Assembly: GCA_949592205.1 (NCBI GenBank)
Contig: CATIUR010000004.1
Span: forward strand, 83,737,337 to 83,801,336
Length of the DNA stretch: 64,000 nucleotides
From: Helichrysum umbraculigerum
Taxonomy: Eukaryota > Streptophyta > Magnoliopsida > Asterales > Asteraceae
Reading direction: 5' to 3'
A program made the translations under genes and the position numbers. Below the pieces are notes generated by a model. The model saw nothing but the letters and a program-made list of their open reading frames with translations. It was not told the origin of the DNA and did no database searches. Shown here piece by piece: positions 9,633 through 19,814 of this stretch (the first letter of the stretch is position 1; each line of letters begins with the position of its first letter).

Positions 9633-12277
9633 TGTAACACCTCGCAAATTTGAACACGATTAATAACATTAATCACTTGCATTATTAGGCTAATTCCCTA
9701 CTTGAGTGAATTCACAACACATTTTAGAGGTAAGTCTAGCATAGCCCAACTAGTTAGTACGCGTAGTATTACGTAGTCGTAACTACGTACAGATCAATTT
9801 GAAAACAAACGCGACAAAAATGTACGACTGTTGGTGAACAAAATTATTTAATAAAATGAAATTATTAAATAACGTAGTAACTAATAAATATTTTGTCAAA
9901 AATATTTACCAATTTATTTTATAAAGCAAAACGTCAAAACGTATAATTAAAAATCAAACAAAGTTTGAAATTTATAAAATTTGTAAATTTGGTTCCATAA
10001 AAAGAGCCTAATTAAATATAATGAAATATGTAATTTAAAAATACATTAGTTGAAATACTGTAATATTTAACGATCGGATAAACAAACACGGAACGCAAAC
10101 ACGGAGGCAGAAGTGGAACAAAACCACCTCCACCTCCCTATTTTCTCTCCATTTCTTTTCACTTTCTTTCTTTTCTCTTTCTCTTTTCTCTCTATTATCA
10201 CCACCACCTACCAAAACCACCACACAAATCACCACAAAACTACCATCAAACGACGCCGAATCAACAAACAAAATAGAGGAAAACGACCACGAGACTATGA
10301 TCTATCTTTCTACCTTTTCGGATTTCAAATCCGACACTCGTAAGTTTCCGACAAATCCCGCAAATCTTTAGATTTCCAAGTTATAATTGCTACTTAGTGT
10401 TTAACATACTTAGAATAACATGTTTTAGTGTTTTATACAACCGAAAACGTTCCAAATCAACCAAAAATCCGATTTTTTCTCGCTGTTCGTCGAGCAGGCG
10501 ACTACGTCGCATTGGGACCGAAAACAGTACTGCGACGTAGGCCTTTACGTCGCATTACCCTTCCTTACGTCGCACATAGCGACGCAGACCACTACGTCGC
10601 ATTAAATTGCGAGCGTCGCCTATGCGACGCAACCCATGACGTCGCAAAACCTGAATGCGACGTAGACCCGTACGTCGCACCCTACGTCGCATAACAACCC
10701 AGCGTCGCACCTTACGTCGCTAAAAACAGGAAGTTTAAAAACTTGTTTTCACTAAGTGTCGAACTAACCGGAAACGCATATCTTTATACAAATTCGATTC
10801 ACGAGCCTTACAAACAATTCAAACATACTTGTTTTATCGAGATGCTGATTTCAAACTTTCACCAACGAGTCGTATACGTTTTCACAAACAACGAAATACA
10901 AACATAAACATTAAACGAACGATTTGGACGTGACTTGGTTGTACAAACACTAGCATGGATGATTAGTTAGACATCCACATACTTATTAAATCTCGTACGT
11001 TTAGGACGTTAGGAGATTTCAGACCGTACTTGGGCTTAAGTTTGCTAGCACTCGCACAACTACTTAAACTCAACAGGTGAGTTCACAGCCCCTACTTTTA
11101 CTGATTTAACTGCTTTTGAACAGGGGTGGAAAACATAGTCAACTATTTTACTTATTGCCATAAACTGCTTTTACTTACATGATTGTTTATCATACTTGAT
11201 TACTCGAACTATTAGAGTACTTTGAACTATTAAACTGTTGAACAAACTGGTGTCTGCGGATTAACATTTACATATTGACACACTGAACTAATAGGATAAA
11301 TTATCGACAAACTGTTTTAACTAGACCGGAGAACGACCGGTAAACTGTTTTGCAAACGACTGTAAACTATTTTGGTATCTTACCGGAGAACGACCGGTAC
11401 ATATTGGTAACTTGTCGGAGAACGACCGACACTAACTTGGTATCTTACCGGAGAACGACCGGTACATTTGGTAACTTGTCGGAGAACGACCGACACAAAC
11501 ATAACTTTTAATCTTGTTTGGTATACCGGAGAACGACCGGTACTTTTGTGTAAAACGCTGGAGAACGACCAGCCACGTATTTTAGTGCCAGAGAACGACT
11601 GGCCAAGGGACGGGAGAACGACCCGTGCGTCTTGGATGGGAGAACGACCCATGCGTTTGTTGGACGGGAGAACGACCCGTGCGTATTTGACCGGAGAACG
11701 ACCGGTACTGTGTATTTGTAACTCGCTGGAGAACGACCAGCACGTGTTTTAACTTGAACTTTGGGCGAACAACCCACAAAACTGGTATTTGGATAACATT
11801 CTACAAAACTTATACTCGACTATTATGGCAATACTATTTGTGAACATAATTGGATAACAACTGTGATACGAACTTGATTCAACTTGTGTAAACTTAAAAC
11901 CTGTGAATTCACTCAACCTAGTTGTTGACTTTTACTATGTTTTTCAGGGAATTAGCTGCGCATATAAGAATCGCCAACACACATGGAGAACTAGGCGACC
12001 CTTGAAGTTAGGATGCCAACTTTTTGGAAACACATGGATTTCTTTAGTATAACTGAAATGCTTTAGTCATATTTCAGAAATCTACTTTTGTAAACTTATT
12101 ACTTTTAACTTATACGATTCGAGGAATCGTAAACTTTGTAATTAATAACTTTTGGCATCTTATTATATATTGTTCTGTTGTAATCATAAGCTCTGATACG
12201 TATGCATGCTTTATTATTGTGACACCCCAGTACTTAAACTAAAACGCTTCCGCTAAATGAATTTTGGGGGTGGTACA
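9633..12277 (+). repeat. Tek-2 3' LTR (2645 bp)
   Basis: It has the same length as the 5' LTR with no indels and about a dozen substitutions. One lies in the terminus (GGTGGTACA instead of GGTGTTACA). The GCGACGTA array is 10497-10721, the hairpin array 11325-11776, and the candidate intron 11077-11947. Confidence 0.95.
11325..11776. repeat. Hairpin array, 3' LTR copy
   Basis: Same 13 hairpins as 6751-7202, shifted by 4574. Here the sixth (11525) is ACCGG-AGAACGA-CCGGT, fully paired, so the mismatch in the 5' LTR is a later single mutation. Confidence 0.95.
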
Positions 12278-12282
12278 AATAA
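12278..12282. repeat. Tek-2 target-site duplication, right (AATAA)
   Basis: Second copy of AATAA; Ath-1 LTR sequence resumes at 12283. Confidence 0.95.
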
Positions 12283-12671
12283 GGAATCTATTGGTTATAC
12301 CATAAGTTAATGAATCTCATAAGCAACCCAATTTAGTTAATCGTTTTCCCGTAAGAGTCATCATCCCATAATTATTAACTAACGAACTCACAACAAATAC
12401 TACTTTTCATTATCTAACATCTTATTACATTTTATTCGCCTTATTTAGTTTACTTAATTAACTGAACCAAAACCTCCAACGCACTCTTTTAAAACATTTA
12501 CTAGAAAAGAAAGATTGATTGGATCACCTCCGTTTCAATTCAGTTTCTCTTTAAGAACGACTCTAGGTCCAACTTACCACCTACTAACCCTTTTGGTTCA
12601 GTACTAGTAAGTCACACTTATACCCCAGCAATTATAAATTTTAAAACAACCCGTTGACATCAACGTCAACA
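12283..12671 (+). repeat. Ath-1 5' LTR, second part
   Basis: It continues the Ath-1 LTR and matches 30774-31163. It ends TCAACA just before the PBS. Confidence 0.9.
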
Positions 12672-12677
12672 AGTTTT

Positions 12678-12695
12678 TGGCGCCGCTGCCGGGGA
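12678..12695 (+). other. Ath-1 primer-binding site (tRNA-Asp type)
   Basis: TGGCGCCGCTGCCGGGGA is the PBS typical of Athila/Tat elements. Bases 12696-12829 are an A-rich leader. Confidence 0.9.
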
Positions 12696-12829
12696 GACTA
12701 ACTGTCCGATCCAGAGGCCCAACCAATCTCAATTCTAGTAAACCCTTAGGATAAAACCTTCTAAACAAAAAAAAAAACAAAAACATTTCCTTTATTGTTT
12801 ATCTTCTTTATTGTCTTTTCTTTTAGTTT

Positions 12830-14650
12830 ATGACCTGTTCCCCTAGATCTGCACCACTATTTAACTTTCCCGATCCAGAACTTATAATACGCACTATTCG
12901 ACGAGAAAAGAAGCAATCTGCACTTAAGCAAGCAATGGCTGAACGCATCACTCTCGCTGACAACAGTAAACCCTCTATCGAAGGAAGAGGAGGACCAATT
13001 CTCTACCTTGAAACCCCTGGCCAATCTTTCGAGCTTAAACACCACATCATCCAACTAATCCAAAACCACTGTCAATTCCATGGATTGCCCAGTGATGACC
13101 CAAACTCTCACCTCGACAAGTTCATCTCTCTCTCAAACTCCTACAAGAAAAACGGAATTGGCCAAGACACAATCCGTTTATACCTTTTCCCCTATTCGCT
13201 CACCCATCATGCGCAAACATGGTTTGAAGGTTTAGAGACCGGCTCTATCCCTTCATGGACTGTAATGGCGACAAAGTTTCTAACCAAGTACTTTCCGCCT
13301 TCTAAACAAACCAAACTCCGAAATGACATCATGAACTTTCGACAAGCTTTCGATGAGTCATTATATACCGCATGGGAACGATTCATAGGAGCCTTGAAGA
13401 AATGCCCTAATCACCGACTCGATAAGTCTGCACAATTGTGCACTTTCTACAATGGTTTAGATCCTAACCACCGAACTACCCTCGATGCTGCTGCACAAGG
13501 AAGCTTCATGGCAAAGACCGATGAAGAAGGATGGAACCTTATAGAAAACATGACTATGCATCACCACGATTGGAATTCCGGAGATCACTCAACATCTTCC
13601 AAACCTATCGCTGCTGCAAACCCGATTCCAGTCGAAGCAATTAAGACACTGACATAGAAAATGGACTCGCTCGTCAAACAGTTTGGAGAACTTAAGAAAC
13701 AACAGCACCAAGTACACCAAGTGCAAGTCTGTCAACACTGCACCAACCCGCAACCATCTGGCGAATACCAAGTTGAATACGAAGAAGCAGATGGCACCGT
13801 CTACTATGCTTAGTTTCCAGCTCGACCACCCGGTTTCAACCAAAACAACAATCAACCTAGAGGACATCCCTTTCCACCAAGAACCAACCAACAACCATAC
13901 CAACCCCGATACCCACCTAGATATCCACCCTACCAACAACAATCACAACTTCCTTACAATCAACCCCTTGCACTTCCTGCACCTACTTCCGACACAAACC
14001 AAACCACTGAACAAACCACCAAGACAAATGCCCCAGCTTCAAGTTCAGACGACGCCTTCACCCAATTCATGCAAGGTCAACACCTGCTCAACCAAAAGAC
14101 GTCCGCTAGACAAGATCAAGCCGACCTCTTCATGAGAAATCAATTGGTTGTGCTAAAGAATTTGGAAGCTCAAATTGGACAATTGGCACAACGTCTCGAG
14201 AATAGACCCCGAGGAAGTTTGCCCAGCAACACGGTTCAAAATCCGCATGTTGAGGAAGCAAAGCAACTTACGACACCCAAGGAAGCAGCCACCACTCCAC
14301 CTGCTGCTGTTCCAGTAAAGGAAGAACCAAAGGTCAAGATACCAGCTGTGGAAACCACTCAAACCATGAACAAAGAGGTTCGAATCCCTTACCCCACTAG
14401 ACTTAAAGTTCAACCCAAGAAACTATCATCCTTTAAATTAGATGGAAAATTCCTTGATACCATGTCTAGAGTCCCTGGTCGTAATAAGTATATTAGAAAA
14501 TTGCTATCCACCAAAGATAAATTGCCTGATGTAAACAACATTCCCCTTAGTTCTGAAACCTCAGCCCTACTTAAAAATAGTCTTCCCAAAAAATTAGGAG
14601 ATACTGGTAGATTTACACTCCCTTGTTCTACTACAATTCCGGAAATATGA
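12830..14650 (+). pseudogene. gag: Ath-1 gag, Athila type, two in-frame stops
   Basis: This is a large Athila-type gag. The capsid core (about residues 60-230) shows HHIIQLIQNHCQFHGLPSDD, LPFSL-like LFPYSLTHHAQTWFEGL and FLTKYFPPSK, landmarks I know from this lineage. Past 13655 (TAG) and 13811 (TAG) the same frame continues through a Pro/Gln-rich spacer to a C-terminal segment with LKNLEAQIGQLAQRLENRPRG, ending at 14650. No ordinary CCHC knuckle is evident. The frame is then lost and protease continues in another frame, so there is also a frameshift near 14625-14650. Confidence 0.8.
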
Positions 14651-16944
14651 GCGCTTTAGCCGACTTAGGAGCCAGCATTAACGTTATGCCCTACTCCCTG
14701 TTTAAAAGGCTAGAACTTGAAAACTTGAAACCCACTAAGATGACCGTCCAACTAGCTGACCAATCTGTTAGATACCCCAAGGGAATAGCTGAGAATGTCC
14801 TTGTTCAAGTTGACAAATTTTTCTTTCCAACGGATTTCGTGGTAATGGATATCCACGAGGACATAAACATCCCAATTATCCTTGGAAGACCATTCATGAA
14901 TACAGCTAGAGCAGTGATTGATGTGTATAACCACATGATTGTTTTACGATCGCATGGTGAAAGCATCACTTACAAGATCGACCAACCGGAATGCACCCCA
15001 GAAGAGGAAGAATGTTGTGTTATATCCACAGGAAAAGTCTGCTCCGATGATGAATCAGAACCAGAGGAGGAACCGCAATTCACCCGATCATCAGTTCTCA
15101 TTTCTGACACCGAATACGACCCAGAAGAGGAAGAATATGAGGAAGCAGATGAAGAAATTGAATCTGACCCTGAAGAGGAAGAGGAAGAGGAAGAAATGGA
15201 AGAAGATGAAGATCACACTGATTCGCCACAAATGGCCGAAGTTAAAAGGATACAAAACTGTGATGACTGCTCTTCATCAGAAGAATCAGTTGATTACGGA
15301 GTCATCCGCCAAGAACTCAGATCCTCTCATCTTAAAAGAATGGGAAACATCCTAAATTCCTATCTCGATCCATCAAAACCCTTTACCATAACCCGACTCC
15401 GAGACATAGAAATCTTTGAAGAAGGACTCCGATCATCACCACACCCAGACCAGTATGCCAAACTACTACAGAGAATTTCGGCATATAAGGCACGTCAACC
15501 AGGAAGCTTTGCCGAAGAGAACATTCATGACATAACAACCGAAGTCCGAACCATCGAAATCGATAGTTCTGGAACCTTCGACAACGCGCCCTCAGACGAA
15601 GAACTCCACTAATTTCCAGATTCACGTGATAAGGACTCCGACTGCAACAGTGAATGCGATGACGATTACGTCAACATCACTCTTGATGAACACTCTATTC
15701 CACAACCTCCTCTTGCTCCACCAAATTCCCCTGCCATCGCAACTGAGAGACTAGAAATTCCTCTGATAGATACTCATCAAGACATGATCGAGATGATTGA
15801 TGAATACGATGATGTCCGAATCATCGTAGAAGCTATCAAAGAGTCAACTAATGACTACAACACTGCACAGAGACACATGATAAGGGCAATCATACGAGAC
15901 TACGATTCATAACTCGCCAATTATGGAGAACCAGAGCCTAGCACTCTTCGGAGAAACATTCGAGCATTCTCTGACCTGCTTCAAGAACAACTTACCAGAG
16001 AAGCTCGACAGCGAGAAAGACCCAACTACCCAATGGGAGAAATCGAATTCTACGGAAACTAAAGGCGAATATACCAAAGAGTATATTGTGCCTTAGCCGG
16101 GTCAGCTTTTCCGTACTCATCAAGTCAAAAAGCTATTCTTGCATCAATGAGAACCAATCTGGAAAGAGCCACAGGGAACCCAAGAAGTTATGCCGACATC
16201 AGAATGGTGGGAGATCTTAGAACTCTTCTAGATCTCATCAAAACTGGAGAACACCTCACAGCATCAGAGAACTGCAGGATCGTCATTCAATCCACCATTG
16301 GGCACCATATTGAACTAATAATTGATGAGCTGAACGAGCCAGCCTATGAAGAGGAAACTCGTGAGGTACCGAGATTCATCCCGCACATGTCGCAAATCAA
16401 TTTAGCCACTTATGTGACTACCCGACTACGCGAAATGTACCAAGAAGAAGACGTAGAACTCGACGTCTACCGAAATGGATATCGCGAGATATTCAGCAAG
16501 TGAATTTGCATCTTCACCGACTCGGATTTTCCCTTCAACCCCGAGCAACATCAACTAATCAGACAAGTGTGCCAAGCAACCAGATCTTTCGGAGGAGACC
16601 CTTGAGCTAATGACTTTGAAGAAGTGAAAATCGAATTCATGGCTTTAATCACCTCGATAGGAAGAAACCACCCACGGCGTGAAATAGTTCGAACTTACAC
16701 CTGCACTCGAATTGACCCTAACGGACCAGTCACAAGGGTAGTTCGATACATCTGCTATGGAATGGCAATTCTCGACCGACTCGCCACTGATCACTTCAAA
16801 AGCTTTAGAATGCTATCCACCAACCCACCAACTCTCATTGCTGACATGATAGAGCAATTCCTGCAATACTATCCACCACGATACTCTCTACCAAGAAACC
16901 ACAGTGACCACGCCACCACTACGGATGCATCAAGCATCATCTGA
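14623..16944 (+). pseudogene. Ath-1 Athila-type protease continuing into a long frame of unknown function
   Basis: The first about 110 residues are an Athila retropepsin: ALADLGASINVMPYSLF at the active site, then IILGRPFMNTARAVIDV. An acidic stretch rich in Glu follows (about residues 125-195). The same frame runs to 16944, about 770 codons in all, broken by stops at 15610, 15910, about 16063, 16501 and 16603. The later part has segments such as RSYADIRMVGDLRTLLDLI and HMSQINLATYVTTRLREMY that I do not recognise. There is no RT, RNase H or integrase motif where those should follow. It has no obvious membrane segment, so an env-like role has no support. Confidence 0.65.
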
Positions 16945-17375
16945 AGAAGAAAAGGACTAAGTCGAGCTCTGGACTTTAAAAGAGCGCTTCTCGGGAGGCA
17001 ACCCGTGTTTTTAACATTTCTGCAATTTTACTTTCCAAGAAGTGATGAAATCTCCGACTATCTTTCACACTCGGATCATACAAAGAATGCTCCAGCCTGC
17101 AAGGAAGTATCAACAACCAAAGAATAGTATATCCGACGTGTTCACACTTACGAGACCAATCACAAGAAGACTTGATCAAGAATGCACCAAGAAAAACGAG
17201 GTCCGGCTAATGCATGCAAAGACACTGCAAACACCGGGGAGTACTTCTATGCCATCTCTTTCATTCGTTTTAAATATGCCATATCCATTGTGCTTATCAC
17301 TAAGTGTGGGATTCAAACCCAACACACACACTGAAAGAATAAATCTTGGATGTTTAAAACCCTAAGTGTGGGATT
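16945..17375 (+). other. Ath-1 noncoding tail, first part
   Basis: No ORF of note. It contains the GCTTCTCGGGAGGCAACCC motif near its start and two AAGTGTGGGA motifs (17302 and 17364). It is interrupted by Tek-3 directly after the second, and continues at 27567. Confidence 0.6.
16984..17004 (+). other. Conserved GCTTCTCGGGAGGCAACCC motif
   Basis: This motif lies about 40 nt after the end of the long frame. The identical motif lies about 35 nt after the ORF of Ath-3 (61724-61744) although the two elements are otherwise very diverged. CGGG-AGGCAA-CCCG can fold as a 4-bp hairpin here (3 bp in Ath-3). Confidence 0.7.
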
Positions 17376-17380
17376 TTACC
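17376..17380. repeat. Tek-3 target-site duplication, left (TTACC)
   Basis: TTACC precedes the Tek-3 LTR and recurs at 27562-27566. Confidence 0.9.
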
Positions 17381-17701
17381 TGTAACACCCCCGAAATTCA
17401 CTGTTTTGCGGAAGCATAGTTTGGGGTGTTACTAATTTAATATCACAGCACAAAGATAAAGCAAACGACCTCTAAATGAGACGTTTTGTAAATTAGTACA
17501 TTCCATAGATATAATGTTTGAAAACTTAGTGTTTTCGTATACAAAATGTAGTTTCCCCTAGAGTCCACGCGTATAGCGGGAGATTCTATTACATAATCGT
17601 AATCTACAAAAGATAATGCTAAGAATCTCCGTTAATGCAGTTGTGTTGAAATCATGCGACTCTAGCAAAAATCCTGGAGTAATCCTACTCCATCCGGGTA
17701 C

Positions 17702-18247
17702 CTGAGAAAACATGCTAAAAAGTGTCAACCAAAAGGTTGGTGAATCTCACAGGTTTGTAAGTAATATCGGCTTTGAACACGAGATTTCATTAGTAGTGCC
17801 CGTAGGCGTAAAATCAGCCATTGCAATCCAGCAATCGTAAAATCAGTATTTGCAATCCAGCAAATGTAAATAAATAAGTTTATACCGTTGCCATGAGGCT
17901 CATAATCGAAGCTTAACCCGTAAATAATATGTTTGCTCCCGTGACATGCTCGTAAGTGAGCAAGCATCAGTAACGAATAAGTTGTCACCCGTTTATACGT
18001 GTAAATCGGTACGTGGCAGCGCTACTGCCCCGGGTGGGGAGGGTCATTTCCCTAATGGATCCATTAACTACTGTTCGCGCTTAAGTCCATAACTAACGAT
18101 ATATGATGGAGAGACTTCTGTAAATAGTAACAACTCATGCAATTCCGTTTGGTATAGTAAACAGTTTAGTACTTGTGTTCAAGAAAATAAGTAGCATGTA
18201 TCTCCCCCAATAAGATAAAACAGTAAAAGTGGGGCCGTAAGACTCAC
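17702..18247 (-). promoter_or_regulatory. Candidate LTR intron of Tek-3
   Basis: Donor GT at 18247, acceptor AG at 17702-17703. Hairpin CAACC-TTTT-GGTTG (17726-17739) runs into TTGAC. The interior holds GGCAG-CGCTA-CTGCC (about 18014-18029) and the palindrome TAATGGATCCATTA (18053-18066), which correspond in order to the hairpins of Tek-1 and Tek-5 but with different paired bases. Confidence 0.45.
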
Positions 18248-18625
18248 CTGAGTCCTTGCAAGTACGTTTATATCAATAAACGAGTAAATAATATCAACCG
18301 TAGGTTCTCCGAACCCGTAACCTTCAAATGCCTAAACATATAAGGTTAAGTAAGTAGATGTCTCGCAAGACCACCTAGGCTAGTTGTTTACACAACTCAT
18401 TATGTCCAAGTGTTTGTTTAGTAATCCGTTTGTAGTTTGAAAACAATTATGGCCCGTTGGTGACGGTTTGTAATAATGATTCAAAGCGTTATCATTTATA
18501 ACGCAATTTAGTGTATTTGTAATAGAAAGTATGTTCTATGACGTTTGTTCAGTCGTATGACATAAGTATTGAAGTTGTGTAAGTTCGACATTTAGTAAAA
18601 TCTGACTTTTCAAGGTTCTGGTTTG

Positions 18626-18915
18626 TGCGACGTAGCATGCGACGTAGCATGCGACGTAGGGTGCGACGTAGGGAGGTACGTCGCATGATGCGACCTTCGC
18701 AAATCAATGCGACGTAGGTTCGGTTTGCGACGTAAAAGTCTACGTCGCTATGTGCGACGTCCGCAAGTTAATGCGACGTAATAGGCTGCGTCGCTAGTGC
18801 GACGTTGGGATATCTGTGCGACGTAGGCCGTGACGTCGCTAAATGCGACGTTGGCCACAAAATGCGACGTTTTGAGCTACGTCGCAGAAAGTCCAGCGTC
18901 TCTGCGACGTAGCGG
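18626..18915. repeat. GCGACGTA inverted-motif array, Tek-3 3' LTR
   Basis: TGCGACGTA and TACGTCGC, with variants such as GCGACGTT, in both orientations over 290 bp. The 5' LTR copy is 26406-26695. The core motif is the same as in Tek-2 but the spacers are unrelated. Confidence 0.85.
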
Positions 18916-19781
18916 TCTGATCGGAATTTGGTGGCCGGAAAATCGGTCGAAAAGCTTCCGTTCGGTCCAAATCTTTTACCCAACCCATTTTTGGACATTT
19001 TAAGCATATATAAACTATAAAAACGTAAAAATGAGTAAAAAAACGGAGAGTTTCGGGTTTTGTCGGAAACTTACGAAATGCCGAAATGAAAATCCGGAAA
19101 GATAGCGTGATAGATCGTGATGTGGTGGTCGTTTTCTTCCAAAAGGGTAGTATGTTTCGCGTGCGTTTAGTGGTAGTATTTTGTGAATTAGTGAGAAATG
19201 TGGAGTTGGTGGTGAGGATGAAGTTGAGAGGAAAGAGAGAAGAAAGAGAAAGAGAAGAAGAATTAAATGAAAGAAGGAGGTGGAAATTGGGAGGTTAAGC
19301 CCCCCAATTTCGCCCGCGTTTCCGCTCCGTGCGGTGTTCGTTTCCCCCGTCGTTTAAACGTTATCAAGCAGTTATATTTTTAAAAGGTGACGGGAAATGT
19401 TTTAATGAAATACCTTGAAATTAATTATAAAAGCATTTGTCGAAGTATTAAAATTCTTAACTCGCGTTTAATACATATACGTTAAATTATTTAAATTGTC
19501 GTCGCGGTATTATAAATAATGTTTGTTCGCTGTGTATTTTCTATAATAAAATACGTTCTCATTATTTAGGTAAGTTTCTGTCACCAACGTCCCAGTAACT
19601 GTGTCGGACTCCGTCCGGTTAATTCGTACGATTAATCCAAATCGCGTATGTACACACATATATATATAATTCACCTTATATATATACAAATAGAGTCTGC
19701 AATTAGTCCTATTACATACTAATTACAACTAGTTACAAGTAATTAGGCAAAATTAATTATCCTAATTTAGCAGGTGTTACA

Positions 19782-19793
19782 TTCTCCCCTTGT
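19782..19793 (-). other. Tek-3 polypurine tract
   Basis: The minus strand reads AACAAGGGGAGAA-like purines directly before the 3' LTR start. Confidence 0.8.
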
Positions 19794-19814
19794 TAAAGAA
19801 ATTTCGTCCCGAAA

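Larger units (their letters stand above)
5059..12277 (+). mobile_element. Tek-2: gag-only non-autonomous Tekay-like element (TR-GAG type)
   Basis: Two 2645-bp LTRs flank an internal region of only about 1.9 kb that contains the PBS, a leader, one gag gene and the polypurine tract (PPT). There is no protease, reverse transcriptase or integrase. By eye the LTRs differ at only about a dozen positions, so the insertion is recent. Its leader shares a block of about 130 bp with Tek-6, whose relatives are candidate helpers. Confidence 0.95.
17381..19781 (-). repeat. Tek-3 3' LTR (2401 bp)
   Basis: In sense orientation (right to left): U3 with GTTGGTGA (complement of 19581-19588), CT-rich leader (about 19200-19290), donor-like GTAAGTTT at 19074, GCGACGTA array (18626-18915), donor-like CTCAG|GTGAGT at 18247, acceptor-like CTCAG at 17702, LTR end. 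Confidence 0.95.

Noticed and set aside
16147..16944. Env-like gene downstream of protease in Ath-1
   Set aside because: It is in frame with the protease ORF and shows no membrane segment; called unknown instead.
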